From Sulfurospirillum cavolei (lineage in GTDB: Bacteria; Campylobacterota; Campylobacteria; Campylobacterales; Sulfurospirillaceae), in contig NZ_AP014724.1 of the NCBI RefSeq assembly GCF_001548055.1, positions 372,001 to 436,000 of the forward strand: a stretch of DNA of 64,000 bases, in the 5' to 3' direction. The position numbers and the translations under genes were made by a program. Positions 24,347 through 33,438 of this stretch are shown piece after piece; positions within the stretch are counted from its first letter, which is position 1, and every line of letters begins with the position of its first letter. The notes under the pieces are model-generated. The model searched no databases. It was not told where the DNA came from and saw nothing but the letters and a program-made list of their open reading frames with translations.

Positions 24347-26396
24347 AGAAAAACTAAAACAGATTTTTATCGAAGAAGCAAACGATATTATCGAAAAGAT
24401 GGATATCGATATTTTAAATTACGAAGAGTCGCCGAGTAATAAAGCCCTTTTAAATGAAATTTTTCGAGGCGTTCATACCTTAAAAGGGAGTGCTAACGCG
24501 TTTAATTTTTCGCGTCTTGGGGAGTTTGTGCATCATTTCGAAGATGTTTTAGACTTTTTTAGAAGTTCCGATATAACGCCGAGCGCAAGCCACGTCGATC
24601 TTTTTTTGGAAAGCGTCAACCTGATCAAAGAGACGCTTGAGTTTGAAATTTCGGAGCGTAGCGGTCATCCCGAGGGTTACGAAGCATGCCTCAATCAAAT
24701 CCAAAAGATTATTTCGACGTTGAAAACGACTCCCGAACCCGCACAAGCGACAATAACATGTAACGATCTTGCGCAAGAGTTCGGTAATGAGATTTTTGAC
24801 GAACCGATGCCGGTTCAACGCCCTGATGAAGCATCTTTTTTTGAACGACTTGAGGGTGAAGAAACGCTTTATACGATTATTCTAACGTTGGATAGCGATA
24901 TCTATTTACGCGGATTCGACCACTTTTTATTTTTCAAAAATCTTTCACATGTCGGGCGCATTTTGGCCTCTTTTTGGAGTCCGATCGACACATGTACGCT
25001 AGAGACGTTTGATAGCGAATACAATTACTTTAGGCAAGTCGAGATTATGTACGCGACCCAAAGTTCGCAAGCGCAAATCGAAGAGATTTTTGATTTTTTA
25101 GAGCCGCAGGAGTACCGTATCGTTGCTACACCAAGACCTACCGTCGCGCAACCGATACTAAACGTCGTTTCTGAGGAGCCTGTAGAAGTCGCAAGTGTGC
25201 CTCTTGCCAAAGAGGAAAACAAAGAGATCAAAGCCGCATTGGTTCAAAAAACGTTTTTAAAAATCGATGCGCAAAAGCTCGACGAGTTGTTCGATTCGAT
25301 CGGAGAGTTGGTTATTGCTCAAAATTATCTGGGCGAAAACGGGAAAATTAAAGCGGTACGCGATGCCGAAGTCACAAAGACCATCGAAAACCTTTCAAAA
25401 ATTACCAAATTGATCCAAAATCGGGTTATGTCGTTACGTATGATCCCGATTCGCGATACGTTTGAAAAGATGAAACGCGTCGTGCGCGATTCTTCGAAAA
25501 AAGTCGGAAAACCGATACACCTCGTTCTTCAGGGCGAAGATACCGAGATCGATAAAACGATGGTGGAAGCACTTTCCGATCCTTTGATTCATATTATTCG
25601 CAACTCGATCGACCACGGGATCGAAACGAACGTCGAAGAACGCCGCAAAGCGGGCAAAAGCGATGAGGGTATCGTGACGCTCAGTGCATACCATCGAGGC
25701 GGCAATATTATCATCGAAGTCAAAGACGACGGTCGAGGCATCAATAAAGAAAAAGTGTACCAAAAAGCCTTGGAGAGAGGTTTGGTAAAACCCGAAGACG
25801 AACTCAACGAGGCACAGATTTACAACTTGATTATGCAACCCGGATTTTCGACGGCGGACGTCATCAGCGATCTTTCGGGGCGCGGCGTTGGACTTGACGT
25901 TGTTCGTACGGCGATTGAAAGCGTTCGCGGAAAAGTGGAAATCTCTTCCGTTCCGAATCAAGGCAGTACGTTTCTGATTATCTTGCCTTTAACGTTAGCG
26001 ATTATCGACGGTATGATTGTACGTTCGAGCGAAAAGATTTTTATTATCCCGACGTTGTGTATTATCGAGTCGTTTCGACCTGCCGAGGATGAAGTCCATG
26101 TTGCCGGCAGTAAAGAAGAGTTCGTGCAACTCCGATCGGAGCTTTTACCGATCGTTCGCTTAAACAGAGTGCTTGAACTCGACACTCAAAAGCCGAATGC
26201 GTGGGAATCTACCTTAGTGTGTATCGAAAACCAAAAAGGTAAATTCGCTTTATTGGTCGATGAATTGGTCGGTCGTCAGCAAGTCGTCATTAAGACTTTG
26301 GGAGAATTTTTCGCTAAAACGGAAGGCGTCAGCGGAGGTGCCGTTATGGGTAACGGCGAGGTGGCATTGATTTTAAATGTTGAAGAGTTGTATTAA
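24339..26396 (+). CDS. cheA: CheA histidine kinase of the accessory chemosensory system
   Basis: 685 residues from ATG 24339. HPt with H46 in V-H-T-L-K-G-S-A-N; a middle domain of about 110 residues like the P2-type region of many CheA proteins (Y-T-I-I-L-T-L-D-S-D-I-Y-L-R-G); P3 dimerisation helices with M-S-L-R-M-I-P-I; HATPase with D-P-L-I-H-I-I-R-N-S-I-D-H-G-I-E, D-D-G-R-G-I and G-R-G-V-G-L-D-V-V; C-terminal CheW domain. No receiver is fused, whereas the housekeeping CheA of Campylobacterota usually ends in one, which marks this as a different class. Autophosphorylates and supplies CheY and CheB. ATG-stop overlaps on both sides. Confidence 0.95.
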   Translation: MSKEKLKQIFIEEANDIIEKMDIDILNYEESPSNKALLNEIFRGVHTLKGSANAFNFSRLGEFVHHFEDVLDFFRSSDITPSASHVDLFLESVNLIKETLEFEISERSGHPEGYEACLNQIQKIISTLKTTPEPAQATITCNDLAQEFGNEIFDEPMPVQRPDEASFFERLEGEETLYTIILTLDSDIYLRGFDHFLFFKNLSHVGRILASFWSPIDTCTLETFDSEYNYFRQVEIMYATQSSQAQIEEIFDFLEPQEYRIVATPRPTVAQPILNVVSEEPVEVASVPLAKEENKEIKAALVQKTFLKIDAQKLDELFDSIGELVIAQNYLGENGKIKAVRDAEVTKTIENLSKITKLIQNRVMSLRMIPIRDTFEKMKRVVRDSSKKVGKPIHLVLQGEDTEIDKTMVEALSDPLIHIIRNSIDHGIETNVEERRKAGKSDEGIVTLSAYHRGGNIIIEVKDDGRGINKEKVYQKALERGLVKPEDELNEAQIYNLIMQPGFSTADVISDLSGRGVGLDVVRTAIESVRGKVEISSVPNQGSTFLIILPLTLAIIDGMIVRSSEKIFIIPTLCIIESFRPAEDEVHVAGSKEEFVQLRSELLPIVRLNRVLELDTQKPNAWESTLVCIENQKGKFALLVDELVGRQQVVIKTLGEFFAKTEGVSGGAVMGNGEVALILNVEELY

Positions 26397-27217
26397 TGAG
26401 CAATTTGGTGCTCAGCCAAAAAGAGTTTACGCTTTTTCAACACTATATTTATGACCATTTAGGGATTAATTTAGGCGCACAAAAAATCTACTTGGTGCAA
26501 GCGCGCCTTGCCAAACGCGTAAAACAGCTTGGTTTAGTCAGTTTTAAAGAGTATTACGATCGTTTGTGTAACGATACGAGCGGGGAAGAGTTTGCGTACC
26601 TCTCCTCGTTGATTTCGACGAACGTGACCTCTTTTTTTCGCGAAGCCAAACAGTGGGAGTTTTTAAAAACGTACAGTGCCGCACTTGCGGAACATCCGGC
26701 TAAAAAGCTACGCATTTGGTCGGCGGCGTGTTCTAGCGGCGAAGAGCCCTATAGCCTTGCGATGTTCTTAGATACGCATTTAGCCAAAAGCGGTGCGTGG
26801 GATATTAAAATTTTAGCGACGGACGTGTCGCCGCGCGTTTTAAAAGCGGCGCAAACGGGAACGTATACGCAAAAAGCATGTGCAGGGATCGATCCTAGTT
26901 TGCTACAACGTTATTTTACGTACGAAGCGCAAACGCAGTCGTTTAGGATAAACGAACGTTTAAAGTCTATGATAACGTTTCGCGAGTACAACTTGGTGAC
27001 GGGAAATTACGCTCTTTTTAAAGAAGGGATGTTCGATATTATCTTTTGCCGCAACGTTATGATCTATTTTGATAAGCCTACGCAAGAACAATTGGTTAAA
27101 AAATTTCATACGCTTCTTACGAAAGAGGGGTATTTGTTTATCGGAAGTTCCGAAGCCCTTACCGATATGAAACAAGGCTTTAAATCTAAAGGGGCTTCAA
27201 TTTATCAGAAGGTGTAA
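26396..27217 (+). CDS. cheR: CheR chemoreceptor methyltransferase
   Basis: 273 residues: N-terminal helical CheR domain, then a SAM-binding fold with W-S-A-A-C-S-S-G-E-E-P-Y-S-L-A and later D-I-I-F-C-R-N-V-M-I-Y-F. It methylates receptor glutamates with S-adenosylmethionine. No TPR tail. Start overlaps the cheA stop by one base (TAATG). With CheB and CheD in the same operon it supplies adaptation to the array. Confidence 0.95.
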   Translation: MSNLVLSQKEFTLFQHYIYDHLGINLGAQKIYLVQARLAKRVKQLGLVSFKEYYDRLCNDTSGEEFAYLSSLISTNVTSFFREAKQWEFLKTYSAALAEHPAKKLRIWSAACSSGEEPYSLAMFLDTHLAKSGAWDIKILATDVSPRVLKAAQTGTYTQKACAGIDPSLLQRYFTYEAQTQSFRINERLKSMITFREYNLVTGNYALFKEGMFDIIFCRNVMIYFDKPTQEQLVKKFHTLLTKEGYLFIGSSEALTDMKQGFKSKGASIYQKV

Positions 27218-27221
27218 GACG

Positions 27222-28112
27222 ATGATGGACGATATAAGCGATGCGCGGTTATTGGCAGAAGTTAAAAAACGCTTCGAGCAAAAAAACGAGACGCTCAAAG
27301 AGTTGGAATTTTTAACCAAAAAACTCTACGACCTCAATGAAAAGCTACGTGAAACCGATAAAGTTAAAGGCGAATTTCTTTCATTAATTAAAAATGTTTT
27401 CAACAATCCGATCGGCTCGCTTCTCAATCTTTCGTCCATGATGTTGAAAAACGATGATTCGCCGCGTACGCAAAGCATGAAACTTTTGTTGGACGTAGAG
27501 CTTCAAAAACTCAATTTTCAGCTCGGGAATATTTTTACCGCCGCCGAGATTGAAGCAGGCGAGATCGGAAGCCATTTGAGCAGCGTAGACATTGATATGC
27601 TTTTTGAAGAAGTGTGTAAACTTTTGGGCTACTTGATCGAAGATAAATCCTTACATGTCGTTAAAAAAATCGAAATGCCGAGCAAAATCGTTAGCGATGC
27701 CAAGAAGTTGCACACGATTTTAATGAACTTGGTTTCCAATGCCTGCGAATATTCGTTTCGCGGAAATACCGTTTCGTTTCGAGCCTACATTCAAGACGAT
27801 ACCGTCGTCATGGAGATCAGCAATACCGGAGACGTCATTGCCAAAGAGCATAAAAAAGAGGTCTTTAATCGCTTTAAAAAAGTCGATAAACAAAGCCGAG
27901 CGCGCGAATCGGTCGACGGATTGGGGCTGGGCTTAAGCGTCGTTAATGCCTTGGTCGAATCGCTGGAAGGTTCGATCGATTACGACTCTTCCGAAGCGTT
28001 GACGGTTTTTAAAGTGGCATTGAAGCTTCAAGAAGCAAGTGCTTCGGAGTCGGTTGCGAGCGAGAGTGCCAATGAGTTTATGTTTGACGATTTCGAGATG
28101 AAAGAGTTTTAA
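27222..28112 (+). CDS. Histidine kinase-like protein lacking the phospho-acceptor histidine
   Basis: 296 residues, soluble. A coiled coil (about 10-50) leads into a HisKA-like helix pair, but the H box reads F-L-S-L-I-K-N-V-F-N-N-P-I (52-64), with N58 where F-L-S-x-x-S-H-E-L-R-T-P has histidine. The ATPase part is better kept: N box I-L-M-N-L-V-S-N-A-C-E-Y-S, I-S-N-T-G-D-V-I, F box V-F-N-R-F and G2 D-G-L-G-L-G-L-S-V-V. It therefore cannot autophosphorylate in the usual way; it may act as a scaffold, ATP sensor, phosphatase or allosteric partner of CheA or the kinase at 29605. The tail (D-D-F-E-M-K-E-F) resembles that of the MCP. Confidence 0.85.
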   Translation: MMDDISDARLLAEVKKRFEQKNETLKELEFLTKKLYDLNEKLRETDKVKGEFLSLIKNVFNNPIGSLLNLSSMMLKNDDSPRTQSMKLLLDVELQKLNFQLGNIFTAAEIEAGEIGSHLSSVDIDMLFEEVCKLLGYLIEDKSLHVVKKIEMPSKIVSDAKKLHTILMNLVSNACEYSFRGNTVSFRAYIQDDTVVMEISNTGDVIAKEHKKEVFNRFKKVDKQSRARESVDGLGLGLSVVNALVESLEGSIDYDSSEALTVFKVALKLQEASASESVASESANEFMFDDFEMKEF

Positions 28113-28582
28113 TGCTACCGCGTAAGTTTATCCATGTCGGTGAGATTTTCATAGGAGTCGAAGCTACGGAAATCGTCACGGTACTTGGATCGTGCGTTGC
28201 GGTATGCCTTTACGATAGGGTTACGATGATCGGCGGAATGAACCATTATTTACTGCCTTTGTGGAACGGAAACGGTTTGGAAAGCCCGAAATTCGGAAAT
28301 ATCGCAATACCGAGGCTTCTAGAAACGATGGAAAATATCGGGTGTTTGCGCCGCAATATCGAAGCGAAGATTTTCGGCGGAGCTAATATTCACGTTGCCA
28401 ATAGCGAAGCGCAAATGATCGGGCACAAAAACGTTATGATTGCTAAAGAGACGTTACGATCGCTCGGCATTCCCATTAAAGCCGAAGATACGGGCGGAAA
28501 TAACGGAAGGCGCATTATGATGATCAGCGATGCCAATCGTATTATGCTCAAATACGTTCAAAACGAGATCATGCATGATTAA
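28112..28582 (+). CDS. cheD: CheD chemoreceptor glutamine deamidase
   Basis: 156 residues with V-L-G-S-C-V-A-V-C-L-Y-D (catalytic cysteine), G-G-M-N-H-Y-L-L-P (catalytic histidine) and A-K-I-F-G-G-A-N. It deamidates receptor glutamines and in Bacillus is bound by CheC, which is also encoded here (33439). Start overlaps the previous stop by one base; its end overlaps cheB by 8 bases. Confidence 0.94.
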   Translation: MLPRKFIHVGEIFIGVEATEIVTVLGSCVAVCLYDRVTMIGGMNHYLLPLWNGNGLESPKFGNIAIPRLLETMENIGCLRRNIEAKIFGGANIHVANSEAQMIGHKNVMIAKETLRSLGIPIKAEDTGGNNGRRIMMISDANRIMLKYVQNEIMHD

Positions 28583-29600
28583 AGTTCTTATCGTGGACGA
28601 CAGTGCCACGGCACGCCATATTTTACAAGAGATTTTACAAAGCGATCCGCGTATCGAAGTCGTAGGTCTTGCCGCAGATGCTTATATCGCACGCGATATG
28701 GTCGTCGAAAAACGACCGGACGTGATTTGTTTAGACGTCGAGATGCCGCGAATGGACGGCATTACGTTTCTTCAAAAGCTGATGAACCATATGCCGACAC
28801 CGGTCGTGATGGTCTCTTCGTTGACGCGCAAAAGCGCGCAAGTCACGCTCGATGCTTTGGCGGCTGGTGCCATCGATTATGTGGCTAAACCGCATTCAAA
28901 TATTTACGACGGTAAAGAAGAGATTCGAGAAGAATTGATTCAAAAAGTCGTCGATGCATCGTACGCAAAATTGCGTCAAATCGTACCGCTTAAACGGGTG
29001 ATCGCGAATCAACTCAGCATTGCGGAGACGACGAAAAAAGTCATTGCTATCGGCTCAAGTACGGGAGGTACGGAGGCTTTGAAAGTCGTCTTAAGAGGGC
29101 TGCCTAAAAATTCTCCGGCAGTCATTATCGTGCAACATATGCCCGATACGTTCATTGCTACGTTTGCGGCACGCCTGAGCGAATTGTGCGCTATCGACGT
29201 TAAAGTAGCGCAAAACGGAGCTTTTTTGGAAATCGGTACGGCTTACGTTGCACGCGGAGGATTGCACATGGTGTTGCGTCGTTCGGGAGCACGTTATTAC
29301 GTCGAAATCGGAGAAGGTCGCAAAATCAACGGGCATTGTCCGAGCGTCGACGTGATGTTCAATTCCGTTGCGAAAGTGGCCGGAGCCAATGCGATCGGAG
29401 TGATTTTAACCGGTATGGGAAACGACGGGGCAAAAGGGATGCTTCATATGCATCAAAACGGTGCTAAAACAATTGCCCAGTCTGAAGAGAGTTGCGTCGT
29501 GTTCGGTATGCCAAGAGAGGCTATCAAACTAAGAGGCGTCGATGCCGTCGTACCGCTTGAAGAAATTTCGCAATCGGTCTTAAGCTTTTTGGAGACATAG
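28575..29600 (+). CDS. cheB: CheB methylesterase with receiver domain
   Basis: 341 residues from ATG 28575. Receiver with D54 in I-C-L-D-V-E-M-P-R-M-D-G, a linker, then the esterase with G-S-S-T-G-G-T-E-A (Ser), V-Q-H-M-P (His) and T-G-M-G-N-D-G-A (Asp). It removes methyl groups from the receptor when phosphorylated by CheA. A full receiver-containing CheB also differs from the receiver-less CheB of Campylobacter jejuni, again pointing to a separate system. Confidence 0.95.
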   Translation: MIKVLIVDDSATARHILQEILQSDPRIEVVGLAADAYIARDMVVEKRPDVICLDVEMPRMDGITFLQKLMNHMPTPVVMVSSLTRKSAQVTLDALAAGAIDYVAKPHSNIYDGKEEIREELIQKVVDASYAKLRQIVPLKRVIANQLSIAETTKKVIAIGSSTGGTEALKVVLRGLPKNSPAVIIVQHMPDTFIATFAARLSELCAIDVKVAQNGAFLEIGTAYVARGGLHMVLRRSGARYYVEIGEGRKINGHCPSVDVMFNSVAKVAGANAIGVILTGMGNDGAKGMLHMHQNGAKTIAQSEESCVVFGMPREAIKLRGVDAVVPLEEISQSVLSFLET

Positions 29601-29604
29601 CACC

Positions 29605-31137
29605 ATGGAAGCTTCCGTCTTACACACGCATAACGTATCGTTGAATATTTTAGTGATCGGTGAGATGGTAGCGCATCAAGAACTTTTACATGTCGCTTCG
29701 TTGACGCACCATCGTTTCTATTGGGAAACCGATGCCGCGTCGATTTTTGAGTTGGCTTCGCACACGCGCTTCGATCTTATCTTCGGTACGATTTCGTATC
29801 AAGGAACGTCCTATTTCTCGACGCTTCAGAGCATCAAACAACACAATCTCGATCTTGCGATCATCATCTTTATAAGTCCCGAGGATGCATTTAATTTGAA
29901 TGAAGTCTTGATGTTGCAATGCGAACGTTATTTGTGTTTGGAAACGGAAAAAGACAAAGCGGCGGTACATCTTAAATCTGCCATCCAAGAGTTGTCGCAA
30001 AGCGACATTTTTTTAAGCGATATGCAGTATTTTGAAGCACTCTTGGACGCTTCGATCGTATCGCAATCGGATACGGAAGGCAATATTACCTACATTAACG
30101 ATAATTTTACCAAAGTCACCGGATATACTCCCGCCGAGGTTATCGGGAAAAACCATCGTATTTTACGCCATCCCGCTAACGGTACGGAAATTTATCAAGA
30201 CATGTGGAGAACGATTACGCAAGGGAAAGTGTGGCGAGAGCGGGTTTTAAATAAAAATAAAGACGGTAGTGATTTTTGGGGCGATACGATTATTATCCCT
30301 TTTAAAGACACGCATACCGGAAAAATCGTACAATACTTAGCGGTCAGGCAGGACATTACGCAGATGCTGCTTGAAAAGCGCGCCGTGCAGGCGCAGGAAA
30401 AACAAGCGCAAGAACAGATGAAACTTTCCGAAGCCAAAGACGCTTTTTTGATTTTATTTACGCATGAATTAAAGACGCCGCTCAATGCCATTATGAACTT
30501 TTCGCAATACCTGTACAAGCATATGCCGAATATTGAAGAGATTCCCAAAGAAAAGCGGATGCATCTTTTGGAGCAAATTTACAAAAGCGCGCATTCAATG
30601 TTGGAAAACGTGAGCAATATTTTAGATTTGGGCAAGCTTCGCCATCAAAAGTTGCACTACAATCTGACGTTTTTTAACGCTAAAGAGAGCATTTTAGACG
30701 TGATCGAAAAACACGGTGCCTTGGCGTTAGAATATCATCGCACGATGGTATTTCATAGCGACGATAGCGAGCCGTTTTTGAGCAGCGACGAGTATCGCTT
30801 TAAGCAAATACTCTCCAACGTTCTCTCCAACGCGATTAAATACGGTACGTCGACCGTCGAGATCACGCTCTCTTCGAGCAAGGAGACTCTCGTAATTACG
30901 ATCGAAGACGACGGTAAAGGTATCCGAGATCAAGATAAAGAAGAAGTTTTTGAGCTGTACAATCAAAGTGCTTCTAAACCGAGTAGCATGGAAAAAAAGG
31001 GGACGGGTATCGGACTTCATTTTGTGAAATTGTTATGCGAAGGCTTAGGCTTTGAGTATCGCTTAGAGGATTCCGCGCACTTAGGCGGCGTCAAATTTAG
31101 TTTAACGAAACGATTAAAGGAGCCAAAATATGTATAA
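29605..31137 (+). CDS. Soluble PAS histidine kinase with degenerate N-terminal receiver-like domain
   Basis: 510 residues. Residues 12-130 look like a receiver fold without acid pocket: the phospho-acceptor position in F-D-L-I-F-G-T-I is T62 and no T/S-K-P motif is seen. A PAS domain (about 145-255) carries the aerotaxis-like motif D-x-x-G-N-I-T-Y-I-N-D-N-F and G-K-N-H-R-I-L-R-H-P. A coiled coil, HisKA with H287 (T-H-E-L-K-T-P-L) and HATPase (D-D-G-K-G-I; G-T-G-I-G-L) follow. The PAS motif resembles FAD- or redox-type Aer PAS domains, so a redox signal is likely. It overlaps the next regulator by 8 bases. Confidence 0.88.
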   Translation: MEASVLHTHNVSLNILVIGEMVAHQELLHVASLTHHRFYWETDAASIFELASHTRFDLIFGTISYQGTSYFSTLQSIKQHNLDLAIIIFISPEDAFNLNEVLMLQCERYLCLETEKDKAAVHLKSAIQELSQSDIFLSDMQYFEALLDASIVSQSDTEGNITYINDNFTKVTGYTPAEVIGKNHRILRHPANGTEIYQDMWRTITQGKVWRERVLNKNKDGSDFWGDTIIIPFKDTHTGKIVQYLAVRQDITQMLLEKRAVQAQEKQAQEQMKLSEAKDAFLILFTHELKTPLNAIMNFSQYLYKHMPNIEEIPKEKRMHLLEQIYKSAHSMLENVSNILDLGKLRHQKLHYNLTFFNAKESILDVIEKHGALALEYHRTMVFHSDDSEPFLSSDEYRFKQILSNVLSNAIKYGTSTVEITLSSSKETLVITIEDDGKGIRDQDKEEVFELYNQSASKPSSMEKKGTGIGLHFVKLLCEGLGFEYRLEDSAHLGGVKFSLTKRLKEPKYV

Positions 31138-32416
31138 AATATTGATCGTCGACGATAACGATAACAACCGTTTAACGCTCAATCTCTTACTCGAAGAGGT
31201 TGAAGAAATAGAAATACAAGAAGCCGAAGACGGGCAAGTTGCCGTTGAAATGTGCGTCAAAAATCATTTTGATTTGATTTTTATGGATATTATGATGCCC
31301 AATTTAGACGGTTTTGAGGCAACGCGTTACATCAAACAAGTCGACAAAAAAACGATGATTATCGCCTTAAGTGCTTTAGACGACGAGACCTCCAAGCACA
31401 AAATGCTCGCTTTGGGAGCGGAAGATTATCTCACAAAGCCTTTGTATTCGGAACATTTTTTACAACGCGTCAAACAGTATTTACGCATTATCGAATTTCG
31501 TAAGCAAGAACTTCGCAAAAATCAGCGCGCGATCAATCCTTTCAACAGTCGCGTTTTTCACCGTACGATCACGTTTCGCATCGATAGCGAAGAAGCATTA
31601 AGCGAATTTTGGGACTATTGGCTCAATGCTCCTAAAAATATTATCGATTTAAGCGATTGCGTACGTCTCTTTTTCGGTTTTTGTTTATGGCTCACGCACC
31701 GTGATTTTGAAAGTACGATCATCGTCGAAGAAAACGAAGATAAACTCTTTATGATGCTCTTACATGTAAGGCCGTTAAAGAGTGCGGTGATTAAAAATAT
31801 TTTCTTAAAACACTTTTCCAACGCCAAATATATTTTAAGTCAAGATATGCTTTCGATCCAACTCGATAAGGGGCGCATCGAAGAGAAACTGAGCGTTTCG
31901 AGCTTGAGCGAAGAGGCTCAAAAAATTCTCTCAAAAACACACGACGATGTTTTAAGCGCGCAAGATTATGTCCAGTCGACCGCTATTTCGCTTATGCCGA
32001 AAATTGATGCGCTTGAAGCACTCAACGAGGAAACGGACAGTGCCATTTTGGCGTTTGAAAAAGAGCCGAGCAAACAACGTTTGGCAATTATTTACGAGAA
32101 TCTTCAAGAGTACGCCGACGTTCTTGCCGAATTAATGGCGTTTGAACACTTGGGATTTGCGGTTCAGACCTTGATTAATTTTTTGAGCACTTTAACCGAA
32201 GATCAATTTGAGAGTGAAAAAATCAAGCGACTCTCAACGATGCTTTTTAGCCTTTTAAGCGATTTGGCTTCATGGCGCGAAAATGTTTTTATTACGCAAG
32301 TCGCACGCGATATCCACTATTTAGACTCTTCGCTTTTAAGCTCGTGTTTGCAAATAGAGGCTATTTTTGAAGAGAAAGGCTCCGTAACGGATGATGACGA
32401 AATCGAATTTTTTTAA
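31130..32416 (+). CDS. Response regulator with unrecognised ~300-residue output region
   Basis: 428 residues. Receiver 1-120 is complete (D8-D9, D53 in F-M-D-I-M-M-P, S81, K103 in L-T-K-P-L). Residues 125-428 match no output domain I know: no helix-turn-helix, GGDEF, EAL, HD-GYP or phosphatase motif. The part around 140-240 has beta strands and aromatic residues (F-W-D-Y-W; C-L-W-L-T-H-R-D-F-E); the rest is mostly helical and might be HPt- or four-helix-bundle-like. The end is acidic (D-D-D-E-I-E-F-F). The PAS kinase upstream is the obvious phosphodonor. It converges with the GGDEF gene, overlapping by 4 bases. Confidence 0.85.
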   Translation: MYKILIVDDNDNNRLTLNLLLEEVEEIEIQEAEDGQVAVEMCVKNHFDLIFMDIMMPNLDGFEATRYIKQVDKKTMIIALSALDDETSKHKMLALGAEDYLTKPLYSEHFLQRVKQYLRIIEFRKQELRKNQRAINPFNSRVFHRTITFRIDSEEALSEFWDYWLNAPKNIIDLSDCVRLFFGFCLWLTHRDFESTIIVEENEDKLFMMLLHVRPLKSAVIKNIFLKHFSNAKYILSQDMLSIQLDKGRIEEKLSVSSLSEEAQKILSKTHDDVLSAQDYVQSTAISLMPKIDALEALNEETDSAILAFEKEPSKQRLAIIYENLQEYADVLAELMAFEHLGFAVQTLINFLSTLTEDQFESEKIKRLSTMLFSLLSDLASWRENVFITQVARDIHYLDSSLLSSCLQIEAIFEEKGSVTDDDEIEFF

Positions 32417-33435
32417 AGTTTAGAAGGCGCAAAGACTTTGTAGGTATTGCGTCCGGCCGATTTGGCTTCGTAAAGAGCCACGTCGGCACTTTTAATAAGC
32501 TGATTGAAATCTTTACCGTGATCGGGGAAGAGGCTGATGCCGATACTCGTCGTAACGCCGATGTCCATATGATGCACGCGAATGGGTTGTTGTAAGTTTG
32601 TGACCAGTTTGGAAGCGATATGGCGTAGCACCTCCTCACTTTCGATGTCGTCAACCAAAATAATAAATTCATCGCCCCCGAAACGTGCTACCGTATCGGT
32701 TTTTCGCGTGGCAAGCAACAAGGTTTTTGCAACGTTAATTAAAATCATATCGCCGATGTCGTGCCCTAAGGAGTCGTTGATCTCTTTAAAATTATCAAGG
32801 TCTAAAAAGAGAACGCCGAATTTCTTACCGCTTGCTAGATTGCTTTCGATAAGAAGTTGCAGACGTTGATGCAGAAGCGTTCGATTGGCAAGCGAAGTAA
32901 GGTGGTCGTAGTGGGCTTGCTTATAGATCATGTCTTGTTGTTTGACCAGTTTATTACGTGCCGTTTCCAACTTTCGAATCGTTGCATTAGCTATTTTGAC
33001 TGCTCTTGCAAGCTCGGCACTCTCTTTGTTGCACTTACTTTTTTCTTCCATCAACGTCGTTTGATCGTAAATCAACATCGTAACGATTTTTTGTTCTAAA
33101 TCGTAAGGGACGATCGTAACGTCTTGTTGCATAAACTCAAATGCCGATTTGATCGTCATCGAGTGTTGCATTGCTAAGAGATAACCGTTGGCGTCGGCGG
33201 TAAAAAAAGAGGGACTATGAAGCGTGAGCGCGGCTTTGATATGGCGTTTGAGCGATTTGAGTTTTTCTTCCGGAATGTCAAAAACGCTTAAGAGGTTTTG
33301 TCCTTGAGCCTCATCGGGCTGAATATTGCTATGTACCGCTACCCATTTGTTGATGTAATGGATCGTTAAATTGGCATCGACGGTAATGATCCCGACGTTG
33401 ATCGAGTCGATGAGGGTTTCGTAATGAATAGACAT
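32413..33435 (-). CDS. Soluble PAS-GGDEF diguanylate cyclase linked to the chemosensory cluster
   Basis: 340 residues: PAS (about 5-120), a coiled coil (125-165), then GGDEF with R-F-G-G-D-E-F-I-I-L and an inhibitory-site R-K-T-D five residues before it. Substrate-binding D-L-D-N-F-K-E-I-N-D-S-L-G-H-D is intact, so cyclic-di-GMP synthesis with feedback inhibition is expected. Third gene of the run cheY - cheC - this gene (gap 3 bases), which ties second-messenger output to the chemosensory proteins. No receiver of its own. Confidence 0.92.
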   Translation of the reverse strand: MSIHYETLIDSINVGIITVDANLTIHYINKWVAVHSNIQPDEAQGQNLLSVFDIPEEKLKSLKRHIKAALTLHSPSFFTADANGYLLAMQHSMTIKSAFEFMQQDVTIVPYDLEQKIVTMLIYDQTTLMEEKSKCNKESAELARAVKIANATIRKLETARNKLVKQQDMIYKQAHYDHLTSLANRTLLHQRLQLLIESNLASGKKFGVLFLDLDNFKEINDSLGHDIGDMILINVAKTLLLATRKTDTVARFGGDEFIILVDDIESEEVLRHIASKLVTNLQQPIRVHHMDIGVTTSIGISLFPDHGKDFNQLIKSADVALYEAKSAGRNTYKVFAPSKL

Positions 33436-33438
33436 AGC

